In this document: piece after piece, positions 39,701 through 50,700 of the stretch
Position numbering within the stretch: the first letter of the stretch is position 1
Layout: the number at the start of each line of letters is the position of its first letter
NCBI GenBank assembly: GCA_900239685.1
Contig: OENT01000137.1
Location: 124,001 to 188,000, forward strand
Direction of reading: 5' to 3'
Length of the DNA stretch: 64,000 nucleotides
Source of the DNA: Rotaria macrura
Lineage: Eukaryota > Rotifera > Eurotatoria > Philodinida > Philodinidae
The notes under the pieces: generated by a model
Databases searched by the model: none
Seen by the model: only the letters and a program-made list of their open reading frames with translations
What the model was told of the DNA's origin: nothing
Program-made: the position numbers and the translations under genes

Positions 39701-42528
39701 CAAATTGATACTTGAAATCATTGTCATGTTTAATACAGATGTCATTTAAACGCCATTCAATATTCAACAATGATCGATCGATAATTTTACATGATGATAT
39801 AGATATTAAACGTATTTTAGCTTCAAATCTAGCTGAATCACCCGTACATACTGTTATAGATTTAAGTTCTTGTTCAAAACCAAGTTGTATTGTATCATTT
39901 CGTTTATATTCTTCGTGTTCATCAATATGAGAAAATTTAAGTAGAAAATCTTTATCGATTGTCATTTTCTCATTGAGTAAGACATCTAATGATAACTAAA
40001 TGTGTTTATGAAGACAATAGTAGAATAACGAATATGTTTCACTGTTAAAATAGAAGATGAATGACAAAAGAGAACGTTATGTTTAGATGATCATTGGAAA
40101 GCAGCTGTACATATGATGTAATCCATAGGAACAGAAGAGAGAAGGAAAAGAAGAGGCTGATATCAGCAATGCTCTGAAAAATCATCGGTTAGTAAAATAC
40201 ACAAGAGATGAGCTCCTCTTTTCCTATTATTGTTCATTTAGACTCATTCTTTCTATAATGTTACGAGTTATTATAGGGAAAAGAATAGTAGGAGAACAGC
40301 AAGAGAATGACCGATATGCTTCCATTTCTTATATAGAGTAACAAAACAAAGGCACAACTATTCCAGTGAACAGATCGTGTTGATAGATATTGATGAACAA
40401 TGTGCGACAGAAGAATACTGATAAGATATATTTGATCAGAGGGAACATTATTAGGTGGAAATAATAATATAGTGAAACGAGTAGGATCGTTTGATATATT
40501 ATTCTGTTGAGAATATATCACAGTTAAAACAAAATTTCTTTTAAATCAATATTGAATTTCATTGATACGATTTTAGTTATTCTTAGAATAATAAATAAAC
40601 TAATATAAGCCTTATCAGATTCCCAGAGACGTACTGTTATTGTGACGTAACCTTTTTCTGTAGACAAAACACGATTGAGATCATTTTTTTATTGGGAATT
40701 CTGACAGAATTCCATTGTGTAATTTGTATGTATTTTTATTTGTCATGTTACCTATGTTCTTTTATGATTTTGTCGAGAAGAAAAACGAAAAGACTAAAAA
40801 CTAAGCAAGTTTTATTTTTGATTGATAAACTTATATATTTCATAGATATATTTTTTCCAATCGTGTTCATTGAGTTTTTTTTTTGCATATGTGCAAAAAC
40901 AAACCACCATAATCAACTGAGTGTAGACCCGATGCATAATTAATTTTTATTCGACGATCAATGAATCGTAATAGAATTGTTTACCATAGAATGATGATTG
41001 TTGTTCATCCTTTTACTTAGAAACACTCTATAATTGATGGCTACAAACGACATATATTAATTGAACTGTATTTCTTGTTGTGACAGTCTATTGGTATTGA
41101 TGAGACTAATGGAAGAAAAGAAATAGCAGAAGCTCACGTCGATTTATTTTACTAATCATTATGTAACGATTGTTACTATTAGACAAGATAAGGTTGAATA
41201 ATCTATAAAAGAAGTTAAAATAAATGAAAACTGTATGCAAAAAAAATCATAGTCATCGAGCAACAGTGAAAACTATGTACAATGAGAAGAAGAGAAAACA
41301 AAAATATTTTTCAATTCATTTCCATAATAATAGATGTATTAGTTTTGACTAGAAAACATCTTTTTTTCGTTCATTATATTAATTAGTTGTTAGATGTAAA
41401 ATTGCCTGCTTTTTATGTTTACACATATATATGTATATGTATATGACCAAGGATGTATCCTTTTTGGTGGAACTATTTCTTTTCTATGTTATTGTTATTC
41501 TGTCTTTGTCTACTACAACATTTTATTTTCTCTAACATAATATAGATCATCGCATTGTGTATATTAGTAGTATGTTGTAGCATATTTTTAACAGCACTGT
41601 GAGTGTTAATAAGAAACGAAAGAAGAACAATATAATCTTGAGTACAAGGTGACTGTTTTCTATTAGAATATATTGTTAGCAAATCATTGAACCGTTAATA
41701 GATATAAGAGAAAAGGGAATAGAAAACTCCATACACCCGAACTCGATCGATAGCAGTATTTTAGAAAACTTTTCTGTATGCTATAATGAATCCGGAATAA
41801 ATGAATATATATATGTTTATAACAAATGATTATGATTATATTCTGCGAGAAACTTTTATTTCGAAATTTTGATTTGAAAAATTTGTTCAAACCACAAATT
41901 TATGAAAATGTAAAAAGACCACGGACAAAAAAAACAATAATAAAGAACAAAATATCTTTGTTATTCATTAGATTAGTAATTAAATTTCATGTTTTAGTGC
42001 TTGCCATCAGCTGCTTAACTCCTAAGCGTAAATACAAATACAAAAATTTCCTTTTTTAACATTATAGAAATTTTCTTACCACCAGGTACAACGTGTCCAG
42101 CCAAATAGAGTACTGGAATTTTAGTCCAAGATCTATCGCCTAGATTAATTAAAACGAGTCAATTGATTTATTTCATTTCTAATTCTTTTCTTATCTAAAT
42201 AGAGCTTACGATTATCAATTATTAATTTGATTTCTAATGTTTCAACAACGTTATCAATACTTGTTGCTTCACAACAATATGAACCTTCATCACATTTGAA
42301 TACTGAACGTAAATGAAGTATGCATTGACCCGTTGTTGGATTATATCGATGCCATAAACGAACACCTCTTGTATCAACAAGTTCACCTTTTGCATACCAT
42401 ACAATAGATTTAATTCGTTTATGTCGAACATAACACTCAATAAGTAAGTTATCACCCGAACGACATTTATAAGTTTCCGACAGGCGTCTCAGAAAAAGTC
42501 GTTCATTAGTAGAAGTTGCTTTTAACAT
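9247..42528 (-). CDS. Giant tandem-Ig protein of the titin/obscurin/twitchin class (about 6,814 aa)
   Basis: Forty-four exons close in phase (20,445 coding nt). Exons, 5' to 3': 42528-42210, 42139-42080, 39985-39563, 39220-38801, 38743-38511, 38449-38270, 37046-35990, 35930-34906, 34842-34647, 34594-34519, 31938-31762, 31683-30930, 30860-30392, 30322-30211, 28529-27645, 27562-27423, 27357-26727, 26652-25814, 25635-25069, 25005-23739, 23394-23291, 23202-23131, 23060-22376, 22317-22139, 22068-21396, 20988-20816, 20749-20644, 20573-19807, 19740-19635, 19572-19397, 19334-18950, 18865-18693, 18622-18338, 18275-16254, 16189-15420, 15344-15169, 15098-14908, 14423-12906, 12829-11750, 11680-11457, 11384-11327, 11266-10985, 9750-9703, 9608-9247. 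Order: three divergent Ig domains (residues 1-407), a disordered acidic stretch (~408-1200), Ig4-Ig14, a basic Gly/Pro linker (~2386-2482), Ig15-16, 42 Ig domains as seven six-domain super-repeats (2666-6678), and a 136-residue non-Ig tail. The Ig domains show the I-set pattern (W in strand C, DxGxY in strand F). The family is typically sarcomeric scaffolding. No Fn3, kinase, SH3 or RhoGEF domain was found, so no symbol is given. Confidence 0.88.
10985..25635 (-). repeat. Seven copies of a six-Ig super-repeat (Ig17-Ig58)
   Basis: Domains recur in the order F-A-B-C-D-E about every 2.0-2.3 kb. Signatures: A starts KPKVEGKPxDV and ends with xNLTV; B starts IKPxLxxDL and ends GxxKSKKxKVTV; C has PKITWLxxGKPLTPKDG and KHxGxITxxxENxxGT; E has YTLxxKNKVGK; F starts APLKFxxxLxDxDV and contains FNDxEIKS. 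Approximate unit bounds are 25.63-23.86, 23.86-21.5, 21.5-19.07, 19.07-17.12, 17.12-15.27, 15.27-12.98 and 12.98-10.99 kb. The last unit is the most diverged (B ends TTRTRIIRV instead of KSKK). Introns recur at matching places in several copies, supporting block duplication. Confidence 0.8.
25814..26652 (-). other. Basic Gly/Pro linker followed by Ig15-Ig16 in the giant Ig protein (exon 18)
   Basis: The exon begins just after the motif DYKSILRKM and encodes about 97 residues of non-Ig linker (GPDWGKLKKGKGKPKGPGDP, a Gly/Asp-rich part and YARRQSRLGG). Two Ig domains follow, starting LITFTKPLSNITVHEGK and PFDFTDKLKNLKIKRGDK. Short Arg/Lys-rich spacers of the xWGKLKK kind between Ig domains occur in twitchin/projectin-type proteins; that comparison is from memory and tentative. 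This is the only long linker within the Ig5-Ig58 block. Confidence 0.65.
28530..30210 (-). other. Long intron of the giant Ig gene
   Basis: This 1,681-nt intron splits the tryptophan codon of Ig9 (TG|G). I see no extra Ig exon or RNA gene inside. The open frame at 29734-29949 has a biased composition without domain character. Confidence 0.6.
31939..34518 (-). other. Longest intron of the giant Ig gene (2,580 nt)
   Basis: The flanking exons 34594-34519 and 31938-31762 join in phase (GC|T, Ala), which shows the gene is not two separate units. The intron is AT-rich and no coding exon was recognised. Its length makes it a candidate site for an internal promoter or enhancer; that is inference only. 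Confidence 0.6.
34906..38743 (-). other. Disordered acidic Ser/Thr-rich region of the giant Ig protein (exons 5-8)
   Basis: About 800 residues without Ig signatures, rich in Ser, Thr, Ile, Asp, Glu and Asn, with only one short proline run (FELPPPPPIDDI, near 37000). It sits between Ig3 and Ig4. Exon 8 ends inside Ig4 (KPKFLLRLKPTISVSI, then GQPEPK). The composition suggests a flexible, possibly phosphorylated spacer. It is not PEVK-like because prolines are scarce. No known domain was recognised. Confidence 0.75.
37101..37120. repeat. (AG)10 microsatellite
   Basis: Ten uninterrupted AG units lie in the 1.2-kb intron between exons 6 and 7 of the giant Ig gene. Confidence 0.95.
39563..42528 (-). 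other. N-terminal divergent Ig domains 1-2 (exons 1-3) of the giant Ig gene
   Basis: The ATG at 42528 has no acceptor just upstream, so it is taken as the true start. Exon 1 encodes an Ig-like domain (CRSGDNLLIECYV, Trp in SIVWYAKGE, DEGSYCCEA). The 60-nt exon 2 (42139-42080) is needed for phase: it adds a short linker with WTKIPVLYLAGHVVPG. Exon 3 holds a second, weak Ig domain (GDSARFEAK, NIEWRLND). These domains are far more diverged than the rest. The intron 42079-39986 is about 2.1 kb and shows no further exon. Confidence 0.7.
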
Positions 42529-44966
42529 TATATACGAGATGATAAATGTGAATGTGAACGATCGAATTCACTTGATTGATTACTTCTCGTATATATGCGT
42601 GTGTGTGCGTATGTGTGTGTGGGTATAGTACAATACAAAGTCAAAAACAAGAGTGAATGGAATCAGTCTCACAATAACATTAATAACAATAATAATACTG
42701 ATAAAAACAAAAACAAAAATAACAGCAACACCCTCAACATTATTACCAAATGGTGAGATATGCTGCGAACAGAGAAGGTCACATAACGACAACGTTTTTC
42801 TTATCTCTAGCTGAAATCACTTATATTCTATTATAATCACGTACATTTGAGAAATGATAAATAGATTAAGAACTAGCTGGTAGAATAGAGCATGTTCTTA
42901 CTTACGCTAACCATATCATCCATATGTATATATATATATTCTATTTATAATTAAGTCGAAGATTCTGACTGCATCCTTAGAATTATTGTCAATATTGATT
43001 TCTTTCTTTTATTCTCTCTACTACTCTACCTTAGGAAAAAGTAAAGTATCAATATCCTACGCTCATCTGTATGACATCTCGAACATTACCATTAAATGTT
43101 AAACGGCAGGTGATTTCTCAATCGTGGGCTTTTATTAGATAGATCGATTTGTTGTACCCGATATCAAAATACGCAAATAGCCTTACAGATAATATAGCAA
43201 ATGACGTATTCCTTTGCCGTTTTTTTATCGATAATAGAATATTAATATCTTTATTTTTCTCCCAAAATACACAAACAATTGTCAAGAAATACCAATAAAC
43301 ATTACAAACATTTTCATCACAAAAATAAACATTTCTTATCGAACGAGAACAGTGAAAACAATAGTTTTCCATATACGATAATGATATGTATACAAGTACA
43401 TATATATATATAATGATATTTAGAAATCGTATTCAATCACTATAACTGTTCGTAAAGATTAGATATTTTACATTTTAACCTTTCTTTTAATAAACAATTG
43501 GACTAAAGATCCATTTTTTTGCTAAAAAAGGAGCTTCTTATCAGTTTCAGATATATAATTTGCATTCTGTTGAACAACTGGGTTATTTGTTCTGATATGG
43601 GTTTTTTTTGACAAAGAAAAAATCTATCCATTCATCTATCTGTTGCTGCTGATATATAACATGTAGTTTTATTTTCTTTTCATTAGCCTGTCATTCTCAC
43701 AAAAGATAGCATCAAGAATAATTTTTCTGGAAAAACAAACTTGGAGAATTTGAAGCCCCTATTTCCTATGATAATGCAACTGAAATGAAAGCAATTGAAT
43801 GTATTCTAGTTAAAGAAACATTAAATGAAGCGTGATCTTCGGTTGAATAAATCAGGCAACTTTAATAAAGATTATATTCTTTTAGTCTAAATAAAAATTT
43901 ATACATTAGAGATATTTATTCTTTTGTAGTAAAAATTGAAGATTTATTTTTCATTGATAAAAAATCAAAAATCAATATAGAAGAGAAAATATATTATCGA
44001 CGCATTTTTAAACTGGCATATATAAATCAACGATAACATATGAACGTTGCTTGTCATCACATAATCTATTGAATAAGTTCATTAGATGAAATGTTATATT
44101 AGTAATATCAAGTGTTGAGTACTGTTATCAATAAGCTCGTTATTTTTAGACTGCATTCAATTGTTGGTCATTCACTTGCTATAAGCGAATTACTCATTCA
44201 CTTCTATCGTTCTAAAATGGAATATTGTCGTTTCCATATATTTGTTTCTTCTTGTTTTCTTTCTATAAGAAAGATACATTAACAACTACCAAAATAAATC
44301 AAAAGATTACAAACATTTATCTAAATCGACAGTCATAGACGAAAATATGTTCTGCAACATGTTTTTCTGTAATTATGAATTTGGCATTTTACAGAGACGA
44401 GAACAAACAACAAATAAGTAAACATGTTTACATTTTCTTGAGCGTTGTGAAGTAGAAAAATAACTGTCGAATGTAAGTTAATTTTTATTCTTGTCGATTA
44501 CTTCTAAAATCTTTAGTAGTAGGAAAATAACGATAAAATAAGTTAACATCGTTCTATCCGGAATTTCCGCAATTCGCCGGATCTGTTTCCGTTCCCTTTC
44601 TAATGAGGATCATCGTAACGATTTTTGTGCTCGCATATGTCCTTGAATAATATGATATTCTATTCTAAAAACATCGTTTTAAGAAGGAAAAAAAAACTTT
44701 CTTTTGGAATAAAATGGTTTTTCTTTTTTATGTCACCAATCTTCACACACACACACACACACACACACTCAAGCCCACACACGCATCCACACGCACAGAG
44801 GCACGCACAAACAAGTGCACAGAGAAGAAGAAAAAAGAAAACGACATAGATACAGTAAGAGAAAGAAATGAGTACAATTGCAATTGTATGGAAAGAAATA
44901 AAACGTTGAGTGACAAATAACAATAATAATTAAAAAAGAAAAAAGAAAAGCGTTAAAAACTAAAAG
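42529..44966. other. Intergenic region upstream of the giant Ig gene
   Basis: AT-rich, with TA-rich runs near 42925 and 43400 and a (CA)n tract at 44744-44768. It should hold the giant gene's promoter and the FAM199X 3' UTR. No coding exon was recognised. Confidence 0.5.
44744..44768. repeat. (CA)12 microsatellite
   Basis: A run of CA dinucleotides is followed by degenerate CA-rich sequence to about 44820, just beyond the 3' end of the FAM199X homologue. It creates spurious Thr-His open frames. Confidence 0.95.
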
Positions 44967-45980
44967 TTATGATAAAATATCAACTTCAATATCTTCATCG
45001 CATTTGGTCAATTCCAGTACTTGATGATGTTGGGCATTAAATAAACCGGAACGATGTTCTTTAGCTGCCTGTCTTTGTTCTTTACGTTGTCGTAATTTCA
45101 ATGCTTTCTCAATACGTTGATTCCATGGATCACTTTTATTTGATGACAATGATGAATAACCATCGCTTTCATCGTTCATTGAACCACCGTTGCCAATCAA
45201 ATTGAATTTAATGATATTTTTTATTCTTCTATGCTTATCATCATTCATACCAGAAAAATCTAGAATGAATTCTGTTTGATATGGTAATAGTTGTGGTCCA
45301 TCTGGTTGTAATATTCTTATAATTTCTAATTGTTCACGACGACCCAGTTGTTCATTGATAATGCTCGTTAGATCTTCAGTTGTAGATGTTTGTTCATCAA
45401 CAGTCATTTTTGACCATAGTTTAGTCGGTAATTGTCGTCCGTGATTATTCGAACGACTCTTTGCTCGATTTTTAGGTGATGACGGTGCACTACGTTGAGG
45501 TGCTGGTAATAGACTAGACGGATTAGGAAATTGTTGAAACAGTGAACGTGTATCGTCTAATTCGGAAAAATAATCATTCTCGAAAAAATCTGATAAATCA
45601 GATGTACCAATAAATTCAGCTTCTATGCCAAGAAATAGATCATCAACAACACCCGTACTATTACAACCATTGATTTCCATATATAAATCATCTGAACAAA
45701 CTGACATAGATTTTGATGATGTTAATTGATTAACAGATGATTGCACATTATTTAAAGCGGCTGTTAAATCTGGTTGAGAATTACTTCGTGACATAGATGC
45801 AAGCATATCAGAATTCAGAAATTGTTGTATTGATGTTTGCCCATTATTATACGTAAAGGTTGGTGGAGGTGGAGTTTGTAATAATGGTGGATTGATTAAT
45901 GTTGTTGTGGAATATGAATTATTACGGATACGAAAAGATGGATAAATTCCATCTTCTATATTACCTAATGATGATTGCAT
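44967..45980 (-). CDS. FAM199X: FAM199X homologue
   Basis: Single coding exon, 337 aa (human protein about 388 aa). The C-terminus is diagnostic: LKLRQRKEQRQAAKEHRSGL followed by FNAQ and an acidic end DEDIEVDIL, matching the conserved KEQRQARKERLSGLF block and acidic tail of vertebrate FAM199X. A second conserved block is LWSKMTVDEQTSTTEDLTSI then LGRREQLEIIRILQP. The N-terminal half is Ser/Asn/Gln-rich and poorly conserved. Start: the ATG at 45980 lies three bases after a CAG acceptor; the frame stays open upstream to 46187, but that sequence overlaps the CSTF1 last exon and intercistronic spacer. The molecular function of the family is poorly known. Its position directly after CSTF1 on the same strand suggests co-transcription. 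Confidence 0.85.
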   Translation of the reverse strand: MQSSLGNIEDGIYPSFRIRNNSYSTTTLINPPLLQTPPPPTFTYNNGQTSIQQFLNSDMLASMSRSNSQPDLTAALNNVQSSVNQLTSSKSMSVCSDDLYMEINGCNSTGVVDDLFLGIEAEFIGTSDLSDFFENDYFSELDDTRSLFQQFPNPSSLLPAPQRSAPSSPKNRAKSRSNNHGRQLPTKLWSKMTVDEQTSTTEDLTSIINEQLGRREQLEIIRILQPDGPQLLPYQTEFILDFSGMNDDKHRRIKNIIKFNLIGNGGSMNDESDGYSSLSSNKSDPWNQRIEKALKLRQRKEQRQAAKEHRSGLFNAQHHQVLELTKCDEDIEVDILS

Positions 45981-45983
45981 GAT

Positions 45984-45985
45984 CT
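45984..45985 (-). promoter_or_regulatory. Splice acceptor three bases before the FAM199X start (candidate trans-splice site)
   Basis: On the minus strand the sequence reads TTTGTGTTGTTTCAG then ATC and the ATG. There is only about 90 nt back to the CSTF1 stop codon and no donor is evident there. This is what an SL trans-splice acceptor inside an operon looks like. A cis-spliced 5' UTR intron with a donor inside or upstream of CSTF1 is the alternative. Confidence 0.55.
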
Positions 45986-46008
45986 GAAACAACACAAATG
46001 AAAAATTC

Positions 46009-46014
46009 TTTATT
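46009..46014 (-). terminator. Polyadenylation signal of CSTF1 in the intercistronic spacer
   Basis: AATAAA on the minus strand lies 63 nt after the CSTF1 stop and about 28 nt before the FAM199X ATG. It precedes a T-rich stretch and the CAG acceptor. Confidence 0.6.
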
Positions 46015-46077
46015 AACAACGATAACAAAAAAAGAAATAGAACAAAAAAGTCATGATCTATTGTTATGTTATCATTT

Positions 46078-47744
46078 TTAATCCGTAAATGATGTTCGTT
46101 TACACCAAAATCTCGCACGATGATCATCTGAACATGTAACAAAAGCTGCTGCTGTCGGACTATGTACAATACATTTGACAGGAGCATTATGCCCTAGACC
46201 AAGTAAACGTTGTCGTTCAGCATTTCTTGAATTCCAACAACATAGTGATGTTGCTTTTTCATCTGGATAAAGAATATAATCTTCCGTATGATTGAAAACG
46301 CACGTTGCACGATGTTCCTGTTTAGCTAATGTACCCGCACCAGTATAATGTATTAAGCAACGCTATAAAGAAGAAGCAAACAATTGCAACAATATTTGAA
46401 TGAAAATAGAGTACGATGAAAGAAAAACAACGTTAGTAATCTAACTTACAGCTGTGGATAACTCCCATAGACGAACTTGTGAATCTTTTCCACTGGTCAA
46501 TAAATATTTTGAATTTTTAGTAAACATAACTGAACAAACTTCTTCTCCCCCATGAGCACCATCGAACGTATTTATACAACGATTCGTAACGCCATCCCAT
46601 ATTTTAAATGAACCATCCTTTGATGATGTTGCATATAGCCGACCATTTCCTGCCCATTTAACACAAGTTATTGCTTTTGTATGTTGATCTTGTGGTTGTG
46701 TTGAAACAAAACATCGACCTGTTTCAACATCATATAAACGTGTCACCGGATGTTGTGTGCCAACAACAAGCCAATCACCACTTGGATGAAAATTCAAACA
46801 GCGTATTTGATCGACTTCATTAATTGAACGAAAAGATTTTTTCGTTGTTGGTTTTGCATATTCAAAAAATTTAATCTTATAATCACGTGAGCCTGATGCA
46901 AGTATTGGATCATAGGGATGAAAATCTAAACAAGTTACTTCATCGGCATGATCATATAATGTACGCATAACAGGATGATTATCTATCGACGATTCTATTG
47001 ATGATGGTGCATAGTCGAGACCGAAATTATTTTTTATTAACATTCTAAAATCATTCGATAGATAATTTGAATTCACAGGTTATTTTTTTTATTCAACTCA
47101 TTATTTTTTACCGATCAACGTCAAGAATTTTAATAGATGCATCTGCTGAGCCAGTTGCAATAACTGATCCAGTTGCATCAAACGCAGCTGCACGACAAGG
47201 TGCTTTATGAGCAGTAACATAAAACGTTTCATAGGAACCAGCATCAGGACTTGTAATGGATGAATCTGACTGATAATCAAAATCGAGACCTAGAAGAAGT
47301 TAAAAATAATGTTAAGTTATGAAAAACAAAAACATAAACTCTACCAATATCTTGAACATTATCTGAAACGACGACGGATGCTTTACGTGTTTGTTCTAAT
47401 TCTTCTTCAGCTTTTAAACCAAGTCGTACAATATGTGTCAATCTATCGGATGGTGGACATGGTGGTGATGTCTGAAACGTAAAGATACAAGTATTCAAGG
47501 GTTCAAGGATCTAAACTATGGACTCATATTTACTTGAAGAAGATTTGATAGTGATACAGCTAATTGTTGATGGCCATCATAGAATAATTGTGATATTATT
47601 AAACGATATGTTGTTTCCCGTAAACGTGTTTCACTACGAATCTAGTTTCAATCAAATACTATTTCAATATTGAAATAGAGAAATAGATTTTTTACATACA
47701 ATCTGTGGAATGTTTAATGTACCAGGTGTTGTTACTGAATCCAT
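46078..47744 (-). CDS. CSTF1: Cleavage stimulation factor subunit 1 (CstF-50)
   Basis: Six exons in phase: 47744-47700, 47641-47534, 47471-47345, 47289-47112, 47044-46450 and 46362-46078 (445 aa; human 431). CstF-50 is the WD40 subunit of the cleavage stimulation factor in pre-mRNA 3'-end processing. The N-terminal dimerisation region has [19 protein letters not shown] and [21 protein letters not shown]40 repeats include the near-invariant blocks [69 protein letters not shown] and a C-terminal [13 protein letters not shown]. All blocks align with human CSTF1 in order without breaks, so the gene appears intact. An acceptor-like TTCTCAG lies about 23 nt upstream of the ATG, which could also receive a spliced leader. 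FAM199X follows after 97 bp. Confidence 0.95.
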
Positions 47745-50700
47745 TACGGATTATTGCTGTTTAACTGAGAATGAGAAATAACGTTATGACGCAAAGTAAG
47801 CAAGAAAGATGGTACCAAGTAAAAGAACGGCAAAAAAAGATGGAAAAAGATGAGAAACTCTTATTTTCTTTTTTGTTCCCTCTATTGTTGTTGTTTTTGT
47901 TTTGGATTTTTTCATTGGTTTTTATAAATAACTTATCGTCGATCGATCCGATAGAAGAATCTATAAGCGTGTCCTATCAACAGAAGATGTCGTAGACATC
48001 CATAGTATGTTCGACGTTGAAAAAAAAACAATATAAAATCTAACTAAGAAAAAATAAACATCAATAATGAAGCAAATATCTAATGCTATAATCAAAAAAA
48101 CAGAAGGTAATTTATTCAAGGGCTCTTCTTGTTTATTTAAAATAAGATAAAAAGATTTCATTACAGGAAAATGGAAGAAGTATTTGAACAAGTATTCAAG
48201 AAAAGAAACGATAATTGAGAACAGTATACTACAACTTTCCAGATTCTTATTTTTCACGTAGTTAAACATCGTCGATTGTGGATATTTCGTTTTAATACTC
48301 TATGAAAATGTGTAGTATTCTAATGATTGTATGAAAATATGTTCAAATAGATTTGCTTCGTTTGTGTGTTATATAGAGAAAAACATTTCGTCAAATATAT
48401 CTTCTACACATCTACTATCCTAATGTTTTATGTATCCCGATAAAAAATCGTTTACGTATGAATTTCAATCGATATAGTCACATTGATATTTATTGCGTTT
48501 TTCTTGTATCTGAACAGTAGACATTGATAAGTCAAGAGAAGAAAAAAGAATCTCGATGAACTTTCAAAGAGTATTTTCACATCAGATCATGAATTAATTT
48601 TGTATTTGTTCGTGATCTCTTCTCAAATAATAAGACTCATTGTCGTTCTTATGAAATATGCTTTCATTTATGACCTATGTGACGCAGTATTAAGTAAATC
48701 GATCACTCATGAACAAGATAATGTTGCATGTAGGCGTTCTCATTTCAATTCAATACGAACTGATAAAAATTATCGATCAAATAAATATTTGACAGTCTTT
48801 CTTTATACTAATATGTTTTCTGTACCGAACAGTTCAATGTAATAGAGTTCAATCAACAAGGTACATACATATTGAGTCAAAATTAATAATATATTTAAGA
48901 TCAGTTTTAGGGAAAAAAAAAGAATTGAAATGTGCTTTAGAGACGAGTCAAAAACGAATGTTATTTAAAAACTCTCGTAAAATTTAAAAGTCGATTCTAA
49001 GCTTATGTAAATTTACTAGATGATAAAAAGAATCTTTACTAATTGAACAAAGATTGTCTTTTCATTGCTGAGGAGCGTGAGATACGCTTCATTTTATCCG
49101 AGATCTGTGAATATTAATTTGGAATTTTAAAAAAGAAATCTAAAGAAGGAAAGCCTATCGATTTCTTGGTCGAGATATTTAAAAAGTAGAAATGAGAATA
49201 TATGTATGCCGATGTTCGTTCAGAATAATATCAACATGAATATTCAACAAGATTTCTATCGTTGTAGCTTGAATTTTTATCGAAGATAGGCTGCTAGATA
49301 GATAATTGTTTGATATCGTTAGTAATTCGAGGAGTCTTCTTGTAAGAAATCTTACATGCCTAATTATCTTATCAACGAATCATTGACTTCTTTAATTCAC
49401 CATCAAAAACGTTATCCATGAAAAAAAATTGAAGAAAGCTGAACATAGCTCTTATCGATCTCCGTCCTTCTTCCTTCATGGTAATTAAAAAGAACATTTA
49501 TATTTATATATATATATGAGTTACTACGCTATGGCTATGAATGAAAAATTGCTCGTATTTAACAAATAATTACTGTTCATCCCAAACCGATTTGCACAAT
49601 TTTCTTTTTCGTAATTTCTTTTTTTGGATCGACTCATAGTGAAGCTAAGTTTGACGTCTTGAGATCATCCCGTCGCTAAATGTTGAGGCGTATATTGTAA
49701 TAAAATTGCATTTTGTGAAGATGTGCGTCTAGAATATGAAATTTCCTTAGCGTTGAAGGAACGAAAAAGCAAAGATGATGACTAGTGCATTCGATAGACC
49801 CTGGAATATTCTATATCTTTCTCATTTATCTATCTCGATTTCTGTGCCTATTCATCCGAATCACTCTATGACGGACTCATGATCAATTACATTTAGGCTG
49901 ACCTTAGTTTTCAAATTTGGTCGTCTTTGTATCACATGAGAGAACATGACAGTTTTGAACGGAAAGATTCTTGGATAGAAAGCAAAAAGTAAAACAAAAA
50001 CAATACCAACTAATGAATGAACTTTCTTTTCGTTAAAAAGAGTATCAGTCATCTTGAAAAATAGTTTCTATTTCGTCCACTTCATGGATTTACTTTTTTC
50101 AAATGTTATTAGTATTCCATACTATTTTACTTGTTGTTTAGTTGGAATATGCCCTATCTATTTTATTCTATCAAACTTCAGATGACAACTGCGGTTTGAA
50201 AGACAATATTTTTAACGAACGACGAATCGATATCGATTGTATTGTATTTCGATGAATTCTTGTCATGTTTTCTATGTTAAATGATAACAAGACAAATAAC
50301 GTGTAGAAATCATAGTCAGAGAGTGTACGAAGAAACAATGACGACAGCTGATAATTTCTAGGAGTTTTTTTCCATTTTTTGTCTCAAGCAATTTATTCGT
50401 ACATACATAGTTTATTATAAAATCAAATCCTTTATTTTTTTTATTGCAAACATATGTCGCGTTATGCATATGGTTCCACACTTTGAAGTTCAAATAAAAA
50501 ACAGAAGATTCTATTGGATACGAGTGGTTTTCTACTTCATATTCCCACTAGGCGCATCAGTTTTACACAAACTCTTCAACATTTCATCTTTTCTTTCTAA
50601 TTTTTTACCCTCATTCACTCTCTCTGCTTGACGTTCATTCATTCATATTATTCCTTGTATTAATAAAAGGTACATCACAACCTATCTGCCGACCTTCTTT

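Noticed and set aside
44625..44923. Thr/His-rich or Cys/Val-rich small proteins
   Set aside because: They are translations of the (CA)n microsatellite in different frames.
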